Part shown: positions 55,789-64,000 of the stretch, piece after piece
How positions within the stretch are numbered: the first letter of the stretch is position 1
How the letters are laid out: each line of letters begins with the position of its first letter
NCBI GenBank assembly: GCA_033398695.1
Contig: CM065804.1
Location: 50,995,501-51,059,500 of the forward strand
Length of the DNA: 64,000 nt
Direction: 5' to 3'
From: Orobanche coerulescens
Taxonomy: Eukaryota; Streptophyta; Magnoliopsida; Lamiales; Orobanchaceae
Notes under the pieces: generated by a model
The model's input: the letters and a program-made list of their open reading frames with translations, nothing else
The model's database searches: none
What the model was told of the DNA's origin: nothing
Translations under genes and position numbers: made by a program

Positions 55789-57348
55789 CTAGATCTCATG
55801 TCTTAGAAATTCCTGCTGAAGTTCCTTCTGAACAGTTAAACGAGCAAGCATCTGCTCCTGAACGGACTTACGGCTTAAGGCATCGGCGACAACATTCGCC
55901 TTACCCGGGTGATACTGAATCTCGATATCATAATCCTTAATCAATTCCAACCACCGTCTTTGTCGCATATTCAACTCCTTCTGAGTAAATATATACTTCA
56001 AACTCTTATGATCGGTAAAAATCTGACAGGTGACGCCATAAAGATAATGATGCCAAATCTTCAACGCGAATACCACGGCCGCTAGCTCGAGGTCGTGGGT
56101 TGGATAATTGACCTCATAAGGCCTCAGTTGCCGCGAGGCAGAAGCAATTACTTTCCCGTTCTGCATTAGTACGCATCCGAGACCCTGCCCGGACGCGTCA
56201 CTATAAACTACGAATCCCTCTGTTTCTTGCGGTAAGGAAAGGACAGACACTGAAATTAAACGGCTCTTGAGTTCCTCAAAACTCTGTTGACATGCATCAT
56301 ACCACATGTATTTATTATCCTTCCGCAAAAGGTTCATCATAGGTTGTGCGCTTTTATAAAATCCTTCCACAAATCGCCGATAATAACCAGCTAATCCGAG
56401 AAAGCTTCGGATTTCCTTAACATTTTTCGGAGGTTGCCAATCTCGGATGGCCTCCGTCTTCTGAGGGTCGACACGTACTCCGTCTGATGAAATCACATGT
56501 CCGAGAAACGTCACTTCGGGCATCCATAACTCACATTTGGAAAACTTTCCATAGAGTTGCTCTCATCTTAACACGTCGGGAATCTGATGAAGGTGAAATT
56601 CGTGCTCCTCTCGGTCACGAGAATAAATCAAAATGTCATCAATGAAGACAACCACGAACTGATCCAAATAGTTGATGAATACTCGATTCATTAATTCCAT
56701 GAATACCGCAGGTGCATTAGTTAACCCAAACGGCATCACTACAAACTCGTAATGTCCATAGCGTGTTCGAAACACCGTCCTCGCGATATCTGACTCTCGA
56801 ATTCGCAACTAATGATACCCGAATCTTAAATCGATCTTGGAAAATACTGAAGCTCCCTGAAGTTGATCTAAGAGATCGTCAATACGGGGTAGGGGATATT
56901 TATTCTTGATCGTCACCCTATTCAACTCTCGATAATCAATACACAAGCGAAATGAACCATCATTCTTCTTGACAAATAACATTGGTGCTCCCCACGGGGA
57001 TGCACTCGGCCGGATGTAACCCTTCTCGGCCAGTTCCTCCAGTAGATTCTTCAGTTCCTTCATTTCAGTCGGGGCTATAAGATATGGTGCCTTCGATATT
57101 GGAGATGTACCAGGCTCCAACTCAATCGTGAATTCCACATCTGTCTGCGGAGGCAAACCAGGTAACTCGTCTGGAAATACATCGGCGTATTCCCTCACTA
57201 CCGGAATGTCCGCCAATGATACTGATGATTTCTCGGTCTTGGTCATATAGCACCAATAACCAACACACCCTTGATTGAGTAATCTAACTGCTTTCATCAT
57301 ATTGATAACTTTTTCGGAACGGCTGGAGTTACCCCCTGAAAAACACAC
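55789..57348 (-). pseudogene. pol: Tekay-like reverse transcriptase and RNase H
   Basis: RT starts around [20 protein letters not shown] and runs through [40 protein letters not shown] and [15 protein letters not shown] (56809-56811) then replaces Gln before LRIRESDI. The catalytic box [11 protein letters not shown] is intact. A TGA near 56563 follows. The second part, 56523-55789, has [38 protein letters not shown] and the RNase H motifs [38 protein letters not shown] and [20 protein letters not shown]. Domains and catalytic residues are nearly complete; stops disable it. Confidence 0.9.
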
Positions 57349-57728
57349 TCGACCCCATCGTCTGAAATGACAGTGACCATACTCTTACGAACACTAAAGA
57401 TGGCATAATGACGATCCATCCAATAAATACCCAAAATAACATCATCTTTGGGTAAATCTACTATGATCAGTTCTGCCAACCACACACGGCCATTAAGTTG
57501 AATCGGACAATTCTTAATCTCACGATCTCCGATAATTCTTCTATCATCAGGTAGACCAATGATATAAGGTTCACAACTAGTAGCACTATCCAGGTGAAGT
57601 CTACTCAAGCATGACTCGGAAATGAATGAATGCGATGCACCAATATAAAAAAGGGTACACACAGGTTGAGATAAAATTTCGAGTGTACCTGAGATCATTC
57701 GGGCCTCCGGATCATCAGCTCTCTTCAT
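57297..57728 (-). pseudogene. Tekay-like aspartic protease with mutated active site
   Basis: The segment VCTLFYIGASHSFISESCLS has Tyr in place of the catalytic Asp (family form FDxGASHSF). The second landmark VILGIYWMDRHYAIF also departs from the usual ILGMDWL. The frame ends in VPKKLSI and overlaps the start of the RT frame, showing a frameshift. It would process Gag-Pol; this copy is catalytically dead. Confidence 0.85.
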
Positions 57729-57827
57729 CTCATATATTCGGGGCTTGCCAGCCCCGGAACCTGATGCTCCCGTCTATTAGCTGTGGTCTCCGGTCGTTTT
57801 AAACAACGTTGACTGAGTATCCTGATT

Positions 57828-58949
57828 CTAAATAGCTGACTGCTTCGGGGCCTGAGATGTCGCCGGAGTAGGCCTGGAGTCTCTTCGGTAGAAACGGGCC
57901 TTATGCCCAGCAATCCCACAGTTATTACACGTGACAGTCTGCCTCAGACATTTCGTGCTGAAATGGCCCTGTTCACCACAGTTGTGACAGGTGATGGCCG
58001 AGTTGGCCGCTCGGTACTGAGATTCCGCAGGCTTAGGCGCCGTAGGAGGTCGCTCCAAAAAAGTAAAGCCCGTACAAGGCTTCTTGAAAGTGGCCTGGCT
58101 GCCTTCGGACTGAATACGCTTCTTCGATTTCTTGCCAGAAGGTGAAGTTTGATTCTTAGAAATTTCCTTAGCAGTAAGCTCATAAGCAAGAGCTTTCTCG
58201 ATGAATTCGTCCAAAGTGGTGTAATGGTGATTAAGCAATTGAAGCCTCATACGAGTTTTCAACCTCTTACTGAAATACTTGATTTTATCCGCCTCCGAGT
58301 GGATAATGGATGAGGTGAATAGAAGTAGCTCCTGAAACTTCTCGGCAATGGCGAGAACATCATCTTCCGTTGAGGGGTCGGGACTGAGTAACTCCGACAA
58401 TTTGGCCTCTCTGAGTGGGGCCGGATAATATCTTTCCATCATGAAAGTTTTGAACTGGTCCCACGTGCAAGATCCGTCAGTGAGCTTCAGTGATAGCCAC
58501 CATGAGTGAGCACTCTTACCCAGGTAGTAAGTCGCGACTGAAACTTTGTGTCCTTTGGGACACTCCACCATAGCAAATAATTTCTCAAAATGCTCCAACC
58601 AGTGGATAATGTCCGCCGGCTTAGATGATCCCTCAAAGGTAGGCGGCCTCTGGCAAGAAATGTCGTTGATGATTCTGCTCACACTCCTCTCTTGCCTCTG
58701 AGGTGGCGAAGGAGGAGCCTACTGATTCTGATCCATTGAGTTCTGCATCATCTCCATCAGACGTGCCATTTGAGTCATTTGGGCCATCATGCCCTGCATA
58801 AAAGTGAGAGGGTCAACTCGAACACCCTTTGATTGAGCCGTGTCCCGGGTACGACTCCCTGACAGTGAAGGATTATTTCTAGGTGAATGTGTGGCAGCGT
58901 CGCTGCTCGATGAGTTAGCATTGTTCCTCGCGTTCGCACGAGTATTCAT
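57828..58949 (-). pseudogene. gag: Tekay-like gag with two zinc knuckles
   Basis: ATG at 58949 (MNTRANARNNANSSSSD) is followed by a TAG near 58720 in a Gln-rich stretch, then the capsid region FEGSSKPADIIHWLEHFEKL, AHSWWLSLKL and WDQFKTFMMERYYPAPLREA. The C-terminus has two zinc knuckles: CHNCGEQGHFSTKC is intact, whereas the second, CNNCGIAGHKARFY, has lost its last Cys to Tyr. It stops near 57828. Gag binds the RNA and forms particles. Confidence 0.88.
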
Positions 58950-59495
58950 TCAAGCTCCCGGGTTTCGGCCCGCACCGCGGCCTCTTCCCCTTCGTCCACT
59001 GCCAGCTCTCTCCATATTGAAGTAGGAAAGTCACAAGATCGTTATAGATCTCACATGAATACTGCATTATGATTACGTCATGAAATGATAATAATGAGTA
59101 TACGCGCTCTAGCATAATTATTTCCTGAATGATCAACTTAGGTGACATGATTATCTGATGAAATTCTTGAAAGGATTATCTTGAGCAAGTTAATAAGATT
59201 AATAATACGACCCTCAAGATCCACAACTGAGTAATGAAATGAATTAAGTGACTAATGAGTTAACATGATCGGCATGACCAGGATGAAAATGATGAATGAG
59301 GATTGTTGACTGATGAATAATGAATGAATGATTCTTATTGCCATAAATTATATTATGGCGTCAGAAATCTTACAGTTCTTTCGGTCTGAGGGGCTCGGCA
59401 TTTGCACAGGTCACACGTGACGTGAAAGTCCAATGATACTAGTCTGATGAATGATGATTCCAATTGAGACATGACTCGGAAGGTAGTATTCAAAA

Positions 59496-59511
59496 CCACG
59501 CTCCGATACCA
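59496..59511 (-). other. Primer-binding site of the Tekay-like element
   Basis: Minus-strand TGGTATCGGAGCGTGG, four bases from the LTR end at 59516, is of the initiator-Met type. Between 58950 and 59495 lies the AT-rich leader, without genes. Confidence 0.8.
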
Positions 59512-59515
59512 ACTC

Positions 59516-61705
59516 TGTAACACCCCAAACTAGGCGGATATTACAGTGTCGTGGACCCCCGACTGGGACCCACCAGGCGAATGAAAATTAATGAATTACA
59601 CAATAGAAATGTAGTAGCGAACCACATCACGTCATCAATTACTCCGATGAGGAGTTTTAAATACAACACACCCAGGGAATACTGAATACATGTATATTTT
59701 ATATGAAGATAAAATATACAACACTGAACAATTGACAATTCAAAAGGAAGTGCAGGGGAAAGTACATAACAAGAAACATGAATGAAATGAAGAGACTAGG
59801 CCCCCCCTGCTAGTATCACTGGGACTCCTCGCCGTCAACATTCTCTTCCCGTGCTTTTGCCTTGCCATGACCTAAAAACAATATCCCCGACGGGGTCAGT
59901 TAAACAGAACAACAATCCTCAAGAGTTGAACAATATACAACAATCACATGAATGAATTAAGGAATAGAGTTGAATGATGAGCATCATAGTACGCCCGAAT
60001 GGAATGTGTGAGTGCACAAGTATCCGAGTGTCCGGAGTCCCGTATATACACCCACAACTTGGCCTAATTAGTCTCACGGAGGTACTTTACCGTGTGCACA
60101 GTCCAAATGTGTCCGGAGTCCCGCATATACACATGACCATAGTGTGCCCGACTAAAAATTCCACACATACACCACCCGGCCACGCAACACAATCCCGGAA
60201 GGTCACAAGAACAAAAGCGACCAAGATGAGAGATAATGAACAAAATCCGACAAGGATAAAGAACGACCCACCGAGATGAGATAATGATACAACGAGTGAT
60301 AGCTTCAATGAAATGATTTGGAACCGTCGTTCCTCATGAGTTACATGATTAGTTGATAATTACGGGTTTCGACATGAATGATATATTATGAGTGAATTAT
60401 ATGTATGAATGAACAACAACGTAAGGAATGAATATCTCTTTAACCGAGTAAGAATTAACTTACGCAACACCGATGATAAAAGGTCTTCTCACGAACAAAT
60501 ATCTCTAATGGAGATATCGGTCGCTCGAACAACCTTGAATAACATAATTACCAACAAACGCTCAATAAATGTACTAAACACGATTATCACCAACTCAAAA
60601 GTCGTTACAAAAATAACCAAAACTCATTGGGGCATTCTAACGGATACGTTGAAAATATTCTCTCGTTGGTTACAACTATCCCCCAAAAATATATCGAACC
60701 AACCTCCACAATTAAATCAATCCAACAAAACTTCATCACCGACATCAATGATCCAATGGGAAACCACAACTCAAGGTTACGACAACATTAATCGGAAACC
60801 CCCAAAAATATCCAAAGTCAAACCCCAAGGGTTCTTGAATAGTTCCCAAAATATTCATCAAATCCGCAATATACACCAATAAATCCGTAGGAATACATGT
60901 ATTCAAGGTAGATAATCCATATCTAATATATTACAACATCATAGCATGCTCACACGAAGAGATCGGAAGGAAAACACTCGAACTCCGAAATTCTAGATTC
61001 ACGAAATGATTACCTTGATTTGATGTGTTGGAGAGGATAAGGTGATGATTAATCCAACTTAGAAGATTGAAGATGATAGGTGAGTGCAGATTTAAAAGAT
61101 CTCTCCAAATCGCCCGAAAACGCCGAAGAACGAAGTGAGAGGTGAAAATGACGAAACTTAACTGGACTGTCCAATTTATACTGATCCAGTTTAGCGCACG
61201 CTATGTCCTGATATGTAGTGTGCGCTAGCAGATTAACCGGATAGTCCAGTGAGCTCTGACTGCCTCGTTAGCGTACGCTACGAACTTGGTAGCGTGCGCT
61301 AACGTCTTCCCGATAGCGTACGTTAATCCAAAATGTTAGCGTGCGCTAACTGATGTCTGATGCCCAGTAACTGAAGTCCAGAACCTACTGTCCTCTGGCT
61401 TGATTGAGCCTTAGCGCGTGCTACCCTAATATTAGCGTGCGCTACCAACTGACCCTTGCATACGCTATGCGCACTCTTAGCGTACACTACGAATTATTTC
61501 AACCCAGTCCAGTACCCACTGGACTGTCTGTTCTAATACGCTAGTGCGCACTGATGGACCCCCATAGCGTTCGCTACACACATCATTAACGTACGTTATA
61601 CTCCAACTGTAGCGTACGTTATGAGTCCCACTAGTCCAGTCCAGTGCCTTTTAGACTGTCTACCTAATTGCATTAGCGTGCGCTAATACTAAGAGGTTAG
61701 CGTGA
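59516..61705 (-). repeat. 5' LTR of the Tekay-like element (truncated in U3)
   Basis: Its left end TGTAACACCCC is fixed by the primer site. It contains a TATA box and palindrome array, but no terminal TGTAATACCC. The array breaks off at GGTTAGCG and continues as copia gag. Confidence 0.85.
61173..61700 (-). promoter_or_regulatory. TATA box and TTAGCGYRCGCTAA array in the Tekay 5' LTR
   Basis: TATAAATT on the minus strand (61173-61180). Palindrome cores start at 61192, 61216, 61269, 61290, 61314 and 61337 (steps 24, 53, 21, 24, 23), with more up to 61700. It is the same element type as at 41381-41838, in the opposite orientation. Confidence 0.6.
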
Positions 61706-62035
61706 AAAAGGTAGAGGATGTTCTTTCTAAGATCCCTTCATCAATAATTGTATCTCCACATAACAAAAATTGTAAAGTAATTCTGAAGATGGCTAAGTTA
61801 TATTCACTAATAGGCTTAAAATCCTGAAGTCTCAAATTTGACCATTCATATCGAGCCTTTGGTAATATCATATTCTACTGGTGGTTATATCTTTCTTTCG
61901 AATTGTTCAAAAGAACTTGTGGGTCCTTATATACTCTATTCTAATATTCGCATGGAGGTAATGGCGAAGAAATATTATGGCTTTTGCCTTGTTCTAGTTT
62001 GTTGCTTTATTTTCTTCTTTTATAAGGTTCGACAT
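61702..62035 (-). pseudogene. gag: Copia gag fragment
   Basis: On the minus strand, NLIKEENKATN, a TAG, then NKAKAIIFLRHYLH, and after a frameshift RYNHQ, another TAG and NMILPKARYEWSNLRLQDFK, followed by YNLAIFRITLQFLLCGDTII. This is the gag of a common plant copia family. It breaks off at SSTFF, at the Tekay LTR junction. The N-terminus of gag was not found further right. Confidence 0.8.
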
Positions 62036-62698
62036 AGTTCACGATTATTAATCACAATTCCACAGTCATGTTTACAGCGCAAATTACACATATGCATATA
62101 TTATAAATAAGTTTGTTGTGATCAATGTTACGTCCATATCTATTTCTTAACTATATACATATAATCCATGCATATACAATGTTAAATCCACGCAAATGTA
62201 TATAATTTGCAATATTTCAAAGAACTCTCATAAATCAACTTAAATAGGGTTTCAACCTATTGAATCAATCAAAACAAACAAAATCCTTCGAATCCGAATT
62301 CCATAAATAATAAATCATAATTATATCACGCTGTAATCCAGTGTTACTGGATTAGTAAATATCATGTGCATAATTCAATATTGAATCCAGAATAAAACAC
62401 AATAAGATCATCAATCAAATATTATTATTTCTCATCTAATTGTCAATTTCAACATACAAATCCACGAAAGCATATGAACTACTCAATTCATACTTCATAC
62501 AAATCTCCATTAGCTTATTCAACTTAAAATTCCAGGTCTCTTTCTTGGTATAAATACAACTAAAAGTCAATATGCGTTATAGTTATTTAACTAACTTAAG
62601 CAACACGTAGATTTAACTCAAACAAGTGTCCTCAATTTTTCACAGACTCTATCAACCAAACAAAAAATAAATTGTCTTTTCTTGCCAAACAAGACTAA
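62036..62698. other. AT-rich segment, no gene recognised
   Basis: Lies between the copia gag fragment and the MITE. It should belong to the copia or to something inserted in it, but I find no supporting motif. Confidence 0.3.
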
Positions 62699-63118
62699 GG
62701 GCCTGTTTACTAGCAGCTTAATGAAGCTTATTGGTTTCTTCTAGCTTTTTCGGACAACTGATAATGTGTTTACCACGAGCTTAATCAATAAGATAGCAGC
62801 TTAATGGGACAGTGATCCCCCAGCTCCTTATTCGATAAGCTATCATCTTAATGGAACCAAATGACTATTATAAGTAGATATTGTGTTATATTATTATGAT
62901 ATTGTGCAATTTATAATTGTATGTTGTTGAACTATTTTGGATATATATATTTAATACATTTTTAATATAGAGGGAGTAAAATGGTCATTTCTGCCATTCA
63001 GACAGTTGATTCAGTAATGCAGGTAAACAACATTTCATCTTTATCCAGACAGACAGCATAATCCAAACAGATAACTTATTCCACTCAGATTTTAATGACA
63101 GAGTTGGTAAACAGCCCC
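62699..63118. mobile_element. PIF/Harbinger-like MITE (420 bp)
   Basis: Ends GGGCCTGTTTAC and GTAAACAGCCCC form a 12-bp inverted repeat with one mismatch, flanked by TAA on both sides (62696-62698 and 63119-63121). The TAA duplication and GGGCCTGTTT-type ends are characteristic of Harbinger MITEs. There is no coding sequence. Confidence 0.85.
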
Positions 63119-63825
63119 TAAACCATAAAATCAAAGCAACAACCCCATAACATAATTGGTCTTCAGGTGCAATTAAAACTTAATACGTTTCTCTCCCAAG
63201 CAATAACATAAACTTACACATCAATATCAAAACTTCTCGGTATCCAAACCGATTATTCCCTTTTATATTTTTTCAACTCATTTCTATTACTAACCATTCT
63301 GATTTTATCAATTTTGTAAGCTCTGTAAATTATATCAAAATTTTAATCCTAATCATGAAAAACATAAAAGATAAAGATTCAAGTATGGTGGCTAGGTTTT
63401 TTCATGAACTTGCATCAAGACATATTAATCTATTTGATGTTATATCAGTTTTAGATCCAATCAATCAATATCAAACCGGAAATTCAAAGATTTTCATAAA
63501 CCATTATCCTTGTATTAGGGATTCTAGCAATTTCACAAATTCAAAGACGGTGATCATAATCTTATGAAATCAACGTAATCACAGGATAAATAATTTTGTT
63601 TTTACTAACCTCCATAAAGGCAGATTTCAAAAGGGTGGTTCTTTACTCGAAACTGGAAATCTTTGATTTGCGAAAACCTCTTTGAACAACTTTAATTTTC
63701 AGCAATTGATACTCCTTCAATTCCAATTTTATGCTCTTCGATTTTTTCTAGGGTTTGCCGATTTCTCCTCTTGATTTTTCGGTAATCCTCTTTTCTTAGT
63801 TGGTCCGCGATTCGTGCTGATAACG
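63119..63825 (-). other. Copia 5' leader and unassigned sequence
   Basis: The rightmost part (about 63700-63825) contains the primer region next to the LTR (minus-strand TTATCAGCACGAA). The rest is AT-rich. An open stretch at 63355-63567 resembles no known protein. Confidence 0.4.
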
Positions 63826-64000
63826 TGTTATATATATAATATAATACAATACAATATAATATAGACTTGAGATAGAAAAAGATAGTAGAGAGAATGCTAG
63901 AAAATGTATTTCATCTTCATCTATCACCAAGACACTCTTAAAATGGCTTTATATAGGGCTATAACTTGAGTTACAAGAAATGAAAGGCCAAAAGTTGTGC
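63826..64000 (-). repeat. 5' LTR of the short-LTR copia element, cut by the window edge
   Basis: Matches 50522-50700. About 50 bp of the LTR should lie beyond the window. Confidence 0.88.

Larger units (their letters stand above)
52740..61705 (-). mobile_element. Tekay-like chromovirus (Ty3/gypsy), minus strand
   Basis: LTRs at 52740-54272 and 59516 to about 61705, an initiator-Met-type primer site, then gag, protease, RT, RNase H, integrase and chromodomain. The left LTR is shorter and lacks most of the U3 palindrome array. The right LTR lacks its terminal TGTAATACCC because it is fused to copia gag near 61705. Hence there is no target duplication. Premature stops and a mutated protease make it inactive. 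Confidence 0.88.
50522..64000 (-). mobile_element. Ty1/copia element with 230-bp LTRs, minus strand, running off the window
   Basis: LTR copies start TGTTATATATATAATATAAT at 50522 and 63826. A polypurine tract (minus-strand AAAAGGGGGAG, 50752-50762) and a leader with TTATCAGCACGAA next to the right LTR mark the inner ends. Coding remains are pol at 51359-52739 and gag at 61702-62035. The Tekay-like element sits between them. Gag C-terminus, protease and integrase are missing, so DNA was deleted at the right Tekay junction. A MITE lies in the gag-side half. Confidence 0.85.

Noticed and set aside
63355..63567. Plus-strand 70-codon open frame as a host gene
   Set aside because: It sits in AT-rich copia-derived sequence, is short and resembles nothing known to me. 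I saw no promoter or splice context.

Overview
This window is repetitive DNA from a flowering-plant nuclear genome. I recognise no host gene in it. Nearly every codable stretch belongs to an LTR retrotransposon: Ty3/gypsy lineages (Tat-like, Athila-like, a chromodomain Tekay-like element) and several Ty1/copia lineages. Two cut-and-paste MITEs (hAT-like and PIF/Harbinger-like) complete the picture. The species cannot be named from this. The nesting depth and the CG/CHG-type mutation pattern suggest methylated, probably pericentromeric or intergenic, heterochromatin.

Left half, about 925-34136. The outermost unit is a plus-strand Tat-like gypsy element with its 5' LTR missing. It reads gag, protease, reverse transcriptase (RT), two RNase H domains, integrase, an antisense intron-bearing extra gene, then the 3' LTR (33214-34136). 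Four insertions break it. (i) An Athila-like element, 3565-22085 (TSD AAAAG), carries gag, protease and an extra ORF but no RT, RNase H or integrase. (ii) Inside the 3' LTR of that element sits a 9.4-kb copia element, 11664-21064 (TSD GACGT), with near-identical 1.9-kb LTRs. (iii) A 3.9-kb solo LTR, 23409-27322 (TSD ACAGG), lies in the integrase. (iv) A hAT-like MITE, 31485-32146 (8-bp TSD), lies in the antisense gene.

Middle, about 34137-50521. This is a mosaic of a minus-strand SIRE/Maximus-like copia element missing most of pol, LTR fragments of a Tekay-like family in two orientations, and scattered pieces of another minus-strand copia pol gene. A 4.6-kb minus-strand Tat deletion derivative (43044-47653, TSD CCCTA) keeps both LTRs and part of gag. 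A 0.9-kb tract of degenerate GACTCGAA-type repeats follows.

Right part, 50522-64000. A minus-strand copia element with 230-bp LTRs runs off the window edge. It contains a minus-strand Tekay-like chromovirus (52740 to about 61705) with gag, protease, RT, RNase H, integrase and chromodomain, and a Harbinger-like MITE (62699-63118).

Most unexpected signal: three unrelated LTR families each carry, upstream of their TATA box, an array of about 12-bp perfect or near-perfect palindromes. Each family uses a different sequence (GTGCCGCGGCAC, TTACGTACGTAA, TTAGCGCACGCTAA), but all repeat at 21-24-bp steps. In the Athila-like element the pairs are exactly 21 bp apart, seven times out of seven. The array is duplicated inside the element, upstream of a candidate intron and the extra ORF.
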